Shown piece by piece: positions 19,107 through 31,020 of a DNA stretch of 64,000 bases; within the stretch, counting starts at the first letter, position 1; the number at the start of each line of letters is the position of its first letter. The DNA is from Mesostigma viride (Eukaryota; Streptophyta; Mesostigmatophyceae; Mesostigmatales; Mesostigmataceae): the NCBI GenBank assembly GCA_009746045.1, contig RPFO01000003.1, positions 294,501 to 358,500 of the forward strand, read 5' to 3'. The notes beneath the pieces were generated by a model. It saw only the letters and a program-made list of their open reading frames with translations. It had not been told where the DNA came from and did not search any database. The position numbers and the translations under genes were made by a program.

Positions 19107-19784
19107 GATGCAGACAGGGGGGTGTCCAAAAACAAGAAAATTTACACGACGCTGGATTCGAGTAGATCTCGCGAAAACAAGCATGTTTGCCACTGGTCGC
19201 AACCCCAGGGGGTCTCTAGGTTAGAAGTTACAGAGCCTCAAAAACCGTTAACTTAAAGGGTAGGTAGGTAGGGTGCCGGGCCGATATGGGGTTTTTACAA
19301 CAAAACACTTGGATTTCTGCTAGCTCCCTGTATGGTCGGAATTTTGAAATGGTTTGACGGACAAACTGATAGCACTTGGCGAGCTGAACCCAAATCTGCA
19401 GTCAAAATTTTGGTAGGTACCATAGAGGGGGGGGTGTTGCCCGCAAGATGGTGCTGCCCCTATAGGCACGGAAGTATGCTGCCGTCTGCCACCACTACAA
19501 GGCTTCGGCTATCCAGCGCCGTGCCGTGCCAGTATCGCGTCGCGCCGGCCAATGACCCATTTTAGAAAACCGGAATTTTCCCATACACCAATATGCTCAA
19601 ACGGTAGAGCTCGCGGAGCTGATCATTTTGCTCCCTAGGTTGACCCCTATAACCCTTGGGACCTCAGGGTTTTGCTAGGTATAGCGCCTACGTGCTAGGT
19701 AGGTAGGGTCCAAGGGCCAACTTTTGGAAAATTTCAGCGTATGTGTATGATATTTTTGTTTCGGACACCCCCCCTGATGCAGAC
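19107..19784. mobile_element. Inverted-repeat DNA transposon (MULE-like MITE)
   Basis: Element 19116-19775 (660 bp) is bounded by the 9 bp duplication GATGCAGAC (19107-19115 and 19776-19784). Terminal inverted repeats begin AGGGGGGTGTCC and extend imperfectly for about 25 bp (C-A/G-AAA-A-rich). There is no transposase. A 9 bp target duplication fits Mutator-like elements best, but the G-rich ends are not diagnostic, so the superfamily is uncertain. Confidence 0.82.
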
Positions 19785-20084
19785 GATATATTTGTAACTT
19801 TCGTGTAATTATTTTCTCATGAGATTAGCATAGTACTCCGTGGCATGCCCATGCGCATGCATGACACGCAAGTACTTACTTACTTATTTATAAGGAAATT
19901 ATAAACCCCGAAAAGACGGAACCCTAAAGACAATGGTAACAATCCGACACGTGGGCATGCAACCAGGATCAAGCCTGGCAGCACTGAGGTAGAACGGCTA
20001 ACTATTATACAACACATGCAAACCTACCGGGACACGCAGCAATACCTCTGCCGGCCCACCAGGCCGGGGAAGTGACCTACACCG
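19785..20084. other. Retroelement debris, no gene
   Basis: Continuation of the interrupted 3' tail, with short ACTT repeats near 19872. No open frame of interest. Confidence 0.4.
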
Positions 20085-21420
20085 CCTGCATTAATTAATA
20101 AATTAGGAACATAACTCCGTTGGGAGTATCTGTAGCACATAGCCCAGAGAACGGGGCCGGGCATATGAGCCTATAATACATTCTAAGCTACTTCCTGCAA
20201 GCTGGGTGGGAATGTAAACAACACTGGCTCTAGGTGCCCCATGCAAGAAGAGCAGGCCTGCAATGATCCCCATGATCTATCAAGCTATGCCCAGTAAGGG
20301 GGAGCCTGTCATGGGGGGGAAGATCAGCATATTAGCTAGATACAAGAGCTAAAGCGGGGCATCTCAGCAGAGAACAGCTCTCTGCATGGGCACAGCATAA
20401 CTAAATAAAGCTATGCATCATCTGGAGTGTGGCACATCATAGTAGGCCGGCACACATGTACATGGCTAAATAGTGCTCGGGAATCAGCTGGTATAATGCC
20501 TGTAGGAGGCGTACATGTACATGGCCACGGTCCATCTATTCTACACTACTACTGCTGGATTCCCCTAAGCGCTGGGGCGTCTGGAGTCGCAGGGGCCGCG
20601 GGAGTCGCATGCCAGCTAGGCTTGTGGCCGACGTAGATGGCCGCCCCCTTCCAGTACACCGGCTGCCCCGCCTTGGTCTGCCGGAGCTCGAGGTAGGTCG
20701 GCCATAGCTCCCGTCGCCGTTGTTGCTGCGCCAGGGTCAAGTCGTCGTCCACGGTGAAGGGAGTGTTCTCAAGCCGCTTGCGGCGTCTGAGAAACGAAAT
20801 CTTGTCCGATGGGCTCTCAAAGATGAGAAGAGGCGGAGGCGCCCGATGACCGAGACCGCCTGCATCTTCGAGACCGCCTGCATGGGTCGCGACAAAGTCG
20901 GCCGGTGCGGACGCGGCGGAATAAATAACAAAAATTACAGCCACCGTGCGAGTGAGGGCGAGGGACAGGCGCTGTCGCCAATACGAGGACCATGTCCGGG
21001 GTTACCACGGGTCAGTCTAACCCTCCAGGTCGAGGCGGTCTTCACGCCGCTGGCAGCACTCAGTGAAAAACATCCGCAGTCTTTGGGCCCATGGATGGCC
21101 CTGAACTCCTCAAGGACAAAGGGGATAACCCGGTGGGGCCCCACATTGCGCCGTAGGATTGAGGCAAACTAGTCGATCGCGCTCGGCCACATTAATGGCC
21201 CCGGGCGCGCGCAGCAGCGCCGGCATCAACAGCTGCACGGAAGATGTGGCGACCGGAGAGCGGCCGATGGCCACGGAGACATAATATATTATGAGCAGGT
21301 GGCAAACCTGCGCCGGCGTGCTTTTTCTCGAGGTCGACTGAGAGGGTCCATCCACGTCTCCGGCGCCATACGTGAGAACCAGGAGGACTGGTCAGGACCT
21401 TGAACAGGTTCTGCACCTCA
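20085..21420 (-). repeat. Decayed LINE-like element: RT relic, L1 ORF1-like peptide, 3' hairpin and tail
   Basis: On the minus strand, 21416-21310 encodes a decayed peptide with FKVL and a WTLS segment that aligns with the RT C-terminal region FKVLLLPVLTYGAETWTLTA of the LINE at 28954-30276. 20944-20549 is an open frame of 131 codons ending in an L1 ORF1-type C-terminus (DDDLTLAQQQRRRELWP, then VGHKP). Below it is a 3' region, the hairpin ACTCCCAACGGAGT (20109-20122) and a tail of TAAT-type repeats (20085-20105). Confidence 0.6.
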
Positions 21421-21639
21421 GGCTTGCCCAGCTAGGGTCTTGCGCCACAGGACTTGATATTGGCGGAGTGTGTGTCAGGCGAGGGAGATACGGTGGCCAA
21501 TTAATGTCGGCCTCGCAGCTGGGCCGGGACTGTAGGCTGCCGGCCCAGCAGCCGAACGCGGGGCCGGTAGGGGACACGAGAACCATCGAAAGGAGGAAGA
21601 GGTCGATCTGGTGGCAATATATTGTAGTAGTGTAGCATG

Positions 21640-22045
21640 CATAGTAAGGCTTATACAGCTGACGTGGCCCACACCCCAGCCTGTGTATGTATGCCTAATA
21701 TGATGGGATCCACACCAGACGATATGTATTAGCGTTAGCCATCCTTTGCCCATGCAGAGAGCCAGTCTCTGCTGAGACGCTAATGCCCTAGCCATATATT
21801 GCTTAGCCATGATCATCTTCCACCCCATGTCCGCAACTTCAGAGCTGCTGGAATACATGTGGTGGTGCAGGTGCATGCACTTACATGTGTACCCAGAGTA
21901 GGTAACTAGTAGTTTACACCCACCACCTGCAGGTTGTAGCTCAGAATGGATTAAAAACCATATGCCCCTTCTCAGGGATATGCATTACATATCCTCCCCA
22001 CGTAGATATGTTCTTGATTTGTCAATTCATTTATTAATGGCTGCT
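21640..22045 (+). repeat. 3' region of a plus-strand non-LTR element
   Basis: Matches 9739-9900 and 18930-19106. It ends at a CTCCCCACG segment and an A/T-rich tail near 22040. Confidence 0.5.
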
Positions 22046-23225
22046 ATTTAATTTTGGTGAGGCGGTTTAGCTAGAAGCAACACCACAGATCATGTGATCG
22101 ATCAAGTTGTGCGTCTGTTCCAAGCATTCAGTTCTACAGGTACACTTGTAATAAGGCTGCAATTGATTTTTTCCTCCCTAAAAGAAAACATATCACCACC
22201 AGTTATTCAGTACTCTTATGCAACAACCTTGTTTCAGCTTCGGAGAAGGCATGCACTTACCTACATCAGCAGCAGTATGTGATTTTCCTTTATAAAAGGC
22301 AGATATTACATTCGTCAAATCTGAGAAGGTGCTTTCTGCGCACAAGATCATGAGCCCTGGCAGGCAATATATCAGCCCCGCAAAAATCCTCAGCAACGAA
22401 ATGCTAGCTGCGAGAGCTCACACTGCAGCCGCTGCCGGAGCATTTGGTACCTGACATCCCCGCACATCATAAAGGCGCGATCACGTGACGCAGTCTACGT
22501 GAATATTAATTCCCCCTGCATGATAAAGAACTTGTCGCTGCCTGCACACCTGAAGCAGAAAAGTCCGCAGCCTGAGGCTAACTCAATGCGTTGTTATATC
22601 CGTGAGAGGATACCAACCCTGCAGTCTGCATGGCTTTCAGTTGTTTGCTTTAAGAAACCAAAAACGTGCTCACTGCAACTAGCAAGCTGCTGGGCTTGTG
22701 GAAGAGTGCAGAGGAGCTGTACACTCCAACAGTTAAACCATGTGATGAAGTTGGCTGTCTCATTGATAGAACGTGAACCAAATACGATTGTCGCATTGAA
22801 ATGACGTGGCATAAGGCATATGGTGCAGCCCATGAGGATGGAAACAACGTTCCACGGCAATGCCAGCCAGGTATGCCGTACGCCACACATGCGTGTCCAC
22901 TCGTGGAGCCCCAAGCAATGCCCCCAAGAAACGCAGGGCACGGCTCACATGCCCATAAGAATGCAGGCCCATAAGAATGCAGGCCTTTACATGCCCATAG
23001 CCATTAGGCTTGGCGAGGGCCACCCCTTGAAAGGAGTTGCTTTGCCCAGTTCTAGCATGAAGGCCATGCATGCCCTACATGCACATAACTGTGCCAGCCT
23101 GTCACGTCCATGACAACGCAGCCTCACACACCCATTGCCCATGCACAGGCTGAGTATGGTCTCCGGCCTTCCACGCCGCTTCTATAACAATGCCAGCTTC
23201 TTACGCCCACAGCAGTGCCGCATCT
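22046..23225. other. No recognised gene
   Basis: Only short scattered frames. A local duplication of GCCCATAAGAATGCAG occurs near 22950-22985. Confidence 0.4.
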
Positions 23226-23543
23226 TCACGCAATGCTCTTGCACAGGTTGAGTGCGGTCTCGCATTTCTTGCCCAAGTCGGTCAGCCGTGTTGCCAATGT
23301 TTCGGGTTTCTTGGCGACTGCCAGCATTTTCAAGTCCAGGCGGATGAGCTGTAAGAAGCGGCGGCATTCAAACAAGGTCTGGCCCACGTCCGGGTTATCT
23401 CCCGGGTCAATCTCGTTCGTGACGGACTCGATCCTGTCCAGCATTACGGTGGCGGCGGTGGACATCATCGCGCCGCTGGCGCCCCCATTGGGCTGTTGGA
23501 TAAACTGCAACAGGTGCTTCAGTAAGTCAAGCAAGGTTGCCAT
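23226..23543 (-). CDS. Unrecognised small helical protein or terminal exon
   Basis: 105 residues from the ATG at 23543 to TGA at 23226-23228. The frame stays open upstream to 23945, but that part is low in order (Pro/Ala-rich). The sequence is a run of amphipathic helices with regular leucines: LLDLLKHLLQFI, then LFECRRFLQLIRLDLKMLA, then LATRLTDLGKKCETALNL. This pattern resembles a four-helix bundle such as those at the N-termini of MLKL-like or plant resistance proteins. That is an impression of fold only. It may be the last exon of a longer gene. Confidence 0.4.
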   Translation of the reverse strand: MATLLDLLKHLLQFIQQPNGGASGAMMSTAATVMLDRIESVTNEIDPGDNPDVGQTLFECRRFLQLIRLDLKMLAVAKKPETLATRLTDLGKKCETALNLCKSIA

Positions 23544-25109
23544 CGCGCGCGCTTGGGATCGGGGCAGTTTAGCAGGGGGCGGCTGTGGAGCACTGGCGCC
23601 GCTTCCCTCGGAAGGTGGTGCGCCGTGAGCGTCCGCGGAGCAACGGGCTAATGTGAAGGAGAAGCCGGTTGGTTTCCCAGATGACCATCGCGGACCGTTT
23701 TGATTATTTCGTCGGCGAACCAGGGCGTCATGTCCATGCACCCTCCGTTGGCTGTGCCCACGCCATCTGGCCGCACGATTCGGGAGGGAGCCGCAGGGAG
23801 CGCAGGCAGAAGAGTGTCTGCAGACAAACTGCGGTTGGGAGGGTATTCCTAATAATGGAACCGCAAAACTGCACTCAACAGTCCGTGACATGCACGTCAT
23901 TTCGTAAGCTATAGCAGCTCGCGCTAAAGTGCGTTTCCGAATCAAGCGTTTCGAGCGTCCTGTTGGGCCAAATGCCGATGGGGCCAGGTGCTGACGTTAC
24001 ACAACGCGAGCTCAGTCGATTGACGAGCTAGGTATGTGCCCAGAGGTTGTCTGATGCGAGGTGATGGAAAAGACCTCACTGTGCAGCTTACAAGTAATCA
24101 ATCGTCCCGTGTCATGGCAACTGCGCAGATCTACCATAGCGAGGCAACGGCTCATGAGTCATGAGTTGGGAAAGAACATACAGCCTCTTCAAGGAAATGG
24201 CGTCTTGGTGAAGTCTATCACAAACTCGGGCGGGTCTCCCAGCCCCAGGTGCAACCGTGCAAGCCTTCGTGGCACCGCCAAGGAAGCTGAATCTTGCAGC
24301 GGCAACTGGCCGGGCAAACCAATTATTCTTGTCGTCGGGCTGCGGCCTGCGGGTTGACAGCTGTTGACACTCAAGCCACTAGCCTGAGCTCTTGCCATTA
24401 TCTATTTATCTTACTCTAGAGCCAGTAGCCACGGCCCACGATATAATCGTCCCCTAATCATCGTTGCCGTCTCAATACATCTGAAGTCGAGATAGTCATA
24501 TAAACGTGTCTGTGTCACTAAAGAACGCAGTGCTGCATCGGTTGCCCGACCGCCCACATCGCAATCGTGGAAACGAATTATAGGTTGCCATGGCCCGTTT
24601 TTCTCAGCACGTTACCTGGGTAATCCTCGCATGGAGAGCTACTGTAGGCCCCACAAGTCAAAAGACATCAAATTACCAGCTCAGGCAGCGACAACCGCCA
24701 CATCAATTGGGGACATCGCCACCGCTTGCGCGGCCATGAGCATGGTAATATTATACATCTCAAGGGAAAAACATTGATAGTAGTATGATCCGGGCATGAA
24801 AATGATAAGCCCAGCTATAATGCATTGCATCGGTCCAGCTGGCCGGGGCTCCATCCAGCGCCATACTGGCACTCTTTCTGCCCGAAGTTCCGTTTATTTA
24901 AACGCGCTGTCCAACAACCCAAGGTTACCAAGCCTTGTTTGCAGCTCTGGAGTTATGTGGCGGTCCGCTAGAGTCCAACCTTCTTTCATGCTTACCCACC
25001 GGCCTACTAGCATAGGAATCCTGGGACTGTGTGCGAACTGGCCGACTGTTTGTGTACCTTCTTATAGAAGCCAGACAAGCGCAGAGTAAATATCCAAGGG
25101 TGTCGAAGC
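23544..25109. other. No recognised gene
   Basis: No family match or consistent splice model found. It must hold the promoter of the gene starting at 25110. Confidence 0.35.
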
Positions 25110-25730
25110 ATGGCAGAAGCTAACAATGCAGGTTCTTCCTCGGCGGCGGTCGTAGAGTTGAAGCGCCAGCTACAGGCATTGCGAGGGGCGCTGGAGGAGC
25201 AGACGAATATAATGGATAAGGTGAAGTGATCGTCGCGGGAGTCTGCATTTGCGTGGTAGCGAGGGGAGGCGCGACGTGCAGAAGACTCAGTAGGGCTTAC
25301 CACACTTCTGAGCTATGGGGTCGTGAGGGTTGTTTTCCCGACGGGTCTTACAAAGTGATGGGTCCTCACAGTTTCTTTGCACAACAGAGCATTGGTGGTA
25401 CCCAGGGAAATGGCCCTCAGTGCGACACGTGGCCGGTGTGAGCTCCGCAATGGCTCTCTCAATTAGAATGGGAATGGCTCTCCTGGCTGCGGGGATCCCA
25501 TAATTCTTTTGGGTTCAGTTGAGGGGAAACTCTTTTTGTTGGGGGCAGGGGCAGTATGTTCCAAGGTTCCAATCGGGGAAAATTAGTTAAATAAGAACTA
25601 GATACGAAATGGTGAGGAAACGTCTGGCTCTAGCAAGCGGTTTGCTGTGCCATTTCCAGTTGGCGCCGACGGGTGCCGTCCCTAGGCTTCTGCGCCCAAC
25701 CATGCCGGTTTTCTGGGGGGAGAGAAAAGG

Positions 25731-25791
<61 letters not shown>

Positions 25792-26681
25792 TCCTCTTCG
25801 GTTTCTGTTAAAAATTTTAGTACATTGAATCTGATAACTGTGTAGATAAGGTACCGTCGACCCGTTTTCTGTGATGTTGTGGTGATGCACGCATGGCTTG
25901 ATGTGGACATTGTCCAACTTGCACTGTGTTGGGGTTGCCTGGTATATCAACATCAACCTAGTAGACAAGGCATGGTCCAAGTTTGTTGGTGGTCCAAGTT
26001 TGTTGGTGGTCCAAGTTTGTTGGTGGTCCAAGTTTGTTGGTGGTCCAAGTTTGTCGGTGGTCCAAGTTTGTCGGTGGTCCAAGTTTGTTGGTGGTCCAAG
26101 TTTGTTGGGATCTGCCCCCCACCCTGCGTGACGTGTTGGTTGGGATTGTTTGGTGGGAATTCTGCCCGCCGCAGTTCTGCGAGACGCCGCGCACGATCAT
26201 GGCGAAGCTCGAGCGCTCCCAGGCGAGGGCGGCGGCGGCCGAGGCGGGCTTGACGGAGCAGCGCACGCAGCTGGCGGGGCATCGCTTGAGGATCGTGGCG
26301 TTGGAGCTACAGCTACAGGATGTGCAGGGGCCCGTGACGGCGGCGGTGGAGGTGGAGGTGGAGGATGAGGTGTGACAAGGAACGGCAGGCACGCGAATCA
26401 CGAGTTGAGGAGGAGAGCTTGTTGTTCATGTGACTTGCGTTATTGTCACGGCCCTGCCTTGGTTTGGCTGGCATGAGCACTTCTCTTCCCTAACCCCCCC
26501 ACTGGCCCTCTCCCTCCCCCCCCCCTCCCTCCCTCTGGCGCAGGTGGCGCAGGAGGCGGTGAGGAGCCGTGGGTTCAGGGAGAAGGTGGCCAGCGCAGGT
26601 GCCAGCCAGGTGGAGCCAGGGGAGGAGCAGGGCCACGGGGCCGCCGACGCGATCATGCGGATGAAAGCAGTATATATATAA
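25110..26681 (+). CDS. Small coiled-coil protein, three exons
   Basis: Exons are 25110-25220, 26175-26369 and 26544-26681. All junctions are phase 0 with AAG/GTGAAG, CCGCAG/TTC, GAG/GTGTGA and GCGCAG/GTG borders. The product is 147 residues. After a Ser/Ala start it has heptad-like segments (VVELKRQLQALRGALEEQ in exon 1; AKLERSQARAAAAEAGLTEQ and LRIVALELQLQD in exon 2), so it should form a coiled coil. The third exon is polar and ends MRMKAVYI. No family recognised; it could be a structural or basal-body/flagellar component, but nothing shows this. Intron 1 (954 bp) contains a TG microsatellite and a 17 bp tandem array. Agreement of three phases supports the model. Confidence 0.6.
25734..25789. 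repeat. (TG)n microsatellite
   Basis: About 27 TG units in intron 1 of the coiled-coil gene. Confidence 0.95.
25976..26107. repeat. 17 bp tandem repeat, about 7-8 copies
   Basis: Unit GTTTGTTGGTGGTCCAA, with TTG/TCG variants, in intron 1 of the coiled-coil gene. Confidence 0.93.
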
Positions 26682-28254
26682 CAAATCAGAGTATATATAA
26701 TATCATAATATACATACAATATTATCTATACTATATATCGTATATACACTATATACACTATATGTAGTATATATGTACTAGTATACTCAATGAATCTATG
26801 TGTACTGTCACTACTGTGTACAGTTGTGGTTGTCTCATTGATATGGCTCGTGGCGTCATGTGGGAGTGCATGGCTGAGGTGGCCAAGGCCGGGCAATTAG
26901 GCTGCATGGCACTTTTTACTTGGGATTTGAGATTTGGTGTAAGAGCGTGGGTTTGAAGATTTGGGTTTAAAGTTCAAGGCGGATATCCGTTGCTCGAATC
27001 ATCATATGTGGTGTGATGGGCGCGAGTCAGAGGGAGAAGGTGGGCGGTCACTTTTAGGCATGGTGCGGAGGCGCATAATTTGGGGGGGGGGGGCGGAGGG
27101 GTATTCATTGGGGGCATGTGGCAGTATTGGAGACAGCACATGACTCAACGGGGGACTCCCATGAAGACAGTTTGGGAGATGAGGGTCTATACTAGACGAA
27201 TGAGAACATGGACCCCTCAACTGTCCTTGTGCAGATTTTCGACCACGAGTTTTTCTCGTGACACAAAATCTGCATGAGTTTGTGCGCCCTATAGGGATTT
27301 GGCGGGAAGGTTTTCGCGGAAACCAACTACAGTAGACCAACAGAAAGATCTAGATTCACTCTCTCCGTAGCACACTTGTCTGACCATATCTGACCACCGG
27401 ACCAGGGTGAGCACCCTGGACAAAGTAAAGGGGGTGCTGGGTACCCTGGTGCTTCGCTGGCTGACTAGGGAAGCAGTATCTTGTGGGTCCTTGGGGCGGT
27501 TACACCTTCTAGTGTTCGTATCCCATCCTAACAAGCAAATCTATCTACAAAACCAACCCCAGGGTCAACTCATCGAGGAAAGGGGTCTATTGTCCATTAT
27601 ATGGGTGTCACCGCGCACACTCACCGTACCCCCCTGAGGGGGGGGGGAGACTATTTTATAGAGCAGGGGGATGTAGTCCTGGGACCACCCACTACGCCCC
27701 CAGGTGGGCCCTTACATGGTTATGCACTTATGCTTGGTTTCTAGTATGGCCTAGAATAATTTAGGCTTTTTTGATTAGGCTGAATGGGGCCACCTGTGGC
27801 GTACTGTGCAACTGGTGAGTCATTCTAGGTGCGAGTCAGAGACGGTTTAGGGGTCAACTGGTGGCGTTAACAACCACTGCAGCATTCCCTATTGGTGTTC
27901 ACTATTAGAGCAGCATGTGGTGGGCATGGCATGCATCGGGTCGCCATGTGTACAGGATGCCATGTAGCGGTGGAATGGAATGCTGCCAGGTTTTGAGCGC
28001 AGGGCCTATGGCAGAAGTCCAATGCAGCAATGCGCTTCCATCAAGCGCGTACAAGCGAGGCGGTGAACAAATGAAGCGGTGAATGAATGATGCGCGGGAG
28101 AATGAGCTGAAACAGGAATTGAACACTTTTGGTAACCGGTGCTGGGTGCCAGGTCCGTGCCAGCTGGCGGACGGGAGATCGGGAATCAAAGGGAAGGGTT
28201 ACCTCCGCGTGAGGCCGGTTGAACCAGATCCCTGGAACGGGACCATGAATTTTC
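26682..28254. other. No recognised gene; AT-rich low-complexity stretch
   Basis: 26670-26790 is a TATA-rich tract. G-runs occur near 27080 and 27640. No supported coding region. Confidence 0.4.
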
Positions 28255-28745
28255 CTGCTTGGCCATGGGTTTTCGTGCTTGGTTTGCCATGGGTTTTCGT
28301 GCTTGGTTTGCCATGGGTTTTCGTGCTTGGTTTGCCATGGGTTTTCGTGCTTGGTTTGCCATGGGTTTTCGTGCTTGGTTTGCCATGGGTTTTCGTGCTT
28401 GGTTTGCCATGGGTTTTCGTGCTTGGTTTGCCATGGGTTTTCGTGCTTGGTTTGCCATGGGTTTTCGTGCTTGGTTTGCCATGGGTTTTCTTGCTTGGTT
28501 TGCCATGGGTTTCCGTGCTTGGTTTGCCATGGGTTTTCGTGCTTGGTTTGCCATGGGTTTTCGTGCTTGGTTTGCCATGGGTTTTCGTGCTTGGTGTGCC
28601 ATGGGTTTTCTTGCTTGGTTTGCCATGGGTTTTCGTGCTTGGTTTGCCATGGGTTTTCTTGCTTGGTTTGCCATGGGTTTTCGTGCTTGGTTTGCCATGG
28701 GTTTTTGTGCTTGGTTTACCATGGGTTTTCGTGCTTGGTTTGCCT
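28255..28745. repeat. 24 bp minisatellite, about 20 copies
   Basis: Unit TTTGCCATGGGTTTTCGTGC plus TTGG. The period is a multiple of three and several frames lack stops, so long ORFs appear on both strands with octapeptide repeats (for example PWVFVLGL). I read these as a by-product of the repeat. Confidence 0.95.
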
Positions 28746-28953
28746 GTGCACGATGATGTTCTCCTGCAGACCATGCTGACGCCCGACACCCTAGGGCAAT
28801 GTAGCTCCCTGTTTGTGCAGGCAGGGCCCAAGGCATCTGTTTTGTTCAGTCCCTGAAGCCTATTTTTCTCCCTTCTCCTTCAGTGTCCCCTCAGCCTCGT
28901 TAGCCAACTAACGCCCCCCATGAGTCAATGAATGCCCTGACCCCCTTGCCTGG

Positions 28954-30276
28954 ATGTACTATATGGAAATGGAAGTGGGGAAACCCAACACAGTACAGGC
29001 GCTCTTCGCTACTCGCCGCCTTGTGGAAGAACTGCAACGCCTTCAGCCTGGTGGGTCCCCTCTGCACCTTGTGCTGGTGGACTTTATCAAAGCCTGCGAT
29101 TCGGTTTTCTGGCCTGCGCTATGGGACATCCTCGAGCTGTTCCGGATCCCCCGCCCCCTTATTGCTGTCATCCGCAACCTGTATGAAGGGTCACCCACTT
29201 CGGTGCGCACTTCCTATGGGACCACGCCACCATGCCCTTTACAGAAGGGTGTGTGGCAGGGCTGTGTGCTGTCGCCCTACCTGTTCATTATTGTGGTCGA
29301 ATACGTAATCATGATTCAGGCGCGCAAGCGATTTGCCCGCATCGTGGGTAGGGAACCAGGGGTGCAGGTCGAGAACCGTTTCTGGCTTGGCGGGGCGGAA
29401 ACGGAGATTCGGCTGGCGGACATCATCTATGCTGACGACACCACCCTCTTCGAGGACACTGAGCACGTGCAGACGTGGCTTGGCTGCCTGGCTATCGAGG
29501 CCCGCGCAGTGGGGCTTGAGGTCAGCAAGAAGCCAGAGGCTCTGGCGATTGGGATCACTCAGCCACCGCCCGCCCTCTTTCTCCTTGACGGCTCACGAGT
29601 CCTGTATCGGGACCGCGTCAAGTTGCTAGGCAGCCTCCTCCCCAGCTGGGAGGCTGATGTGGACCACCGCATCTCCCTCGCCTGGCACGCTTTACGCCAA
29701 TACCGGGCCCTGTGGCGCAAGCCCCTGGGCAAGATAGAGAAACAGGACCTGTTCAAGGTCCTCCTCCTCCCTGTTCTTACGTACGGGGCCGAGACGTGGA
29801 CCCTCACCGCCGACCTGGCCCGCAAGCTGGACGGCGCGGTCACCAACATGCTGCGCTCCATTTTCCGAGTAGGCTATGCTGCTCATGTTCGCAATGAGGA
29901 CCTGTACCTCGGCATGCCATATATCACCAGCACCATTAAGCAGCGGCGCCTGCAGCTAGTAGGGCACTTAGCTCGCACCGACCAGGTAGACACCTCACGT
30001 GGCCCCTCCGCGGGGCTGCGCCCAGCTCAGCCTGGCCGGCACCTCCTCACGTGGGCCGGGCCCAGCAATGCTCGCCGCTGCAAGGCCCGCACCTTCAAAG
30101 AACAGCTAGTAGAGGACATGGGGGGGCTAGGTCTCTCCGTGATTTGGAACAAGATGATGGACAAGGCCAAGTGGGCCCATGCAGGTTATAGAGGACAACG
30201 AACCCCCCCCCGTGGGGAAGCGCCCGCGTGTGCAAACATACGGGCGGCACGCCAGACAGGCCGTCCACTAGGGTAG
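28954..30276 (+). pseudogene. 5'-truncated LINE reverse transcriptase
   Basis: A 440-codon open frame. Motifs are LVLVDFIKACDSV (block A), GVWQGCVLSPYLF (block B; usual form GxRQGxxLSP), IIYADD (catalytic block C), and a C-terminal region with TYGAETWTLT and LYLGMPYITSTIKQRRLQL, typical of jockey/CR1-like non-LTR elements. The endonuclease and the front of the RT are missing, as expected for 5'-truncated insertion, so it cannot retrotranspose itself although the remaining frame is clean. It is followed by the family 3' hairpin and tail at 30340-30421. Confidence 0.85.
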
Positions 30277-30339
30277 AGAGCTTAGACTAGTTGTAGATAG
30301 ATGTTGTAGATAGATTAGACCGGTAGGACTGTTTGCACC

Positions 30340-30421
30340 CATCCATCCATCCATCGGGGTTAATGCTCCGTGACTAGCTCCCCAACGGGAGCACGAGCCT
30401 AATTAATTAATTAATTAATAC
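30340..30421 (+). repeat. 3' hairpin and (TTAA)n tail of the LINE
   Basis: An ATCC run, then GCTCCGTGACTAGCTCCCC-AAC-GGGAG, then TAATTAATTAATT. CTCCC-CAAC-GGGAG can fold. Similar ends occur at 55450-55500 (-), 57440-57575 (+) and 57650-57715 (+). Confidence 0.75.
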
Positions 30422-30587
30422 GTGCAACGAGGGTAGGCCGAGGCCTTGTAGCGATCGATTGTTGCATGCGTGGCTGATCCTGGACATTAATTAATTTGCC
30501 CGTCGCGTGGTGGATGTACTATATGCACAGCTCCACGAACCACGCATGTCATGCAAGTTGACTGAGCATGGCAGGAATACTACGTAT

Positions 30588-30632
30588 AATACGTATAATA
30601 CGTATAATACGTATAATACGTAGATAACGAGG
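30588..30632. repeat. 9 bp tandem repeat (ACGTATAAT)n
   Basis: About four to five units next to the SINE-like repeat. Confidence 0.9.
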
Positions 30633-31020
30633 TCCCCAGTTCGATCCGGCCTGGATTCATTTGCAGATCGCGTTTTCCGCGGACCGGCACTGAGCGCAAA
30701 TGGTTTTCACTATTTGCGGCGTGCCAAATCAGAAATCAGAATAAGCCTGGTGCTCACCACTACACACTCCCGCGGCCAGTTAGGCTCGAAAGATCAAGCA
30801 AGCTGTTTCCGGCCGTACCACCGTCTAGGTCATCTAGTCCCTCTACACGTAAGCCAGCCATAATTTCAATGCACAAGGCTACACATTTCCATCTCCATTC
30901 ATATTCATCATCCTGAACGACTCGAAAACGCGGACAACATAACGGCAGGCTTGAGCTACCATGGTCCGGATTCTCCCGATCGATTTCTGGCCTGCGCTGG
31001 TTGTCTCCTTGATAAGCCTG
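30633..31020 (+). repeat. SINE-like dispersed repeat, fullest copy
   Basis: Starts with a B-box-like CCCAGTTCGATCCGGCC and ends near CTGGCCTGCGCTGGTTGTCTC. Related copies are at 31346-31390 (part), 54690-54745 (part), 54960-55195, 61265-61490 (reverse) and 63440-63545. The tRNA origin is inferred from the B box only; I could not define an A box. Confidence 0.6.

Noticed and set aside
20720-21172. 150-codon plus-strand ORF
   Set aside because: Antisense to a decayed LINE-like element.
28186-28856. Long repeat proteins on both strands
   Set aside because: Explained by a 24 bp minisatellite whose period is divisible by three; no support outside the repeat.
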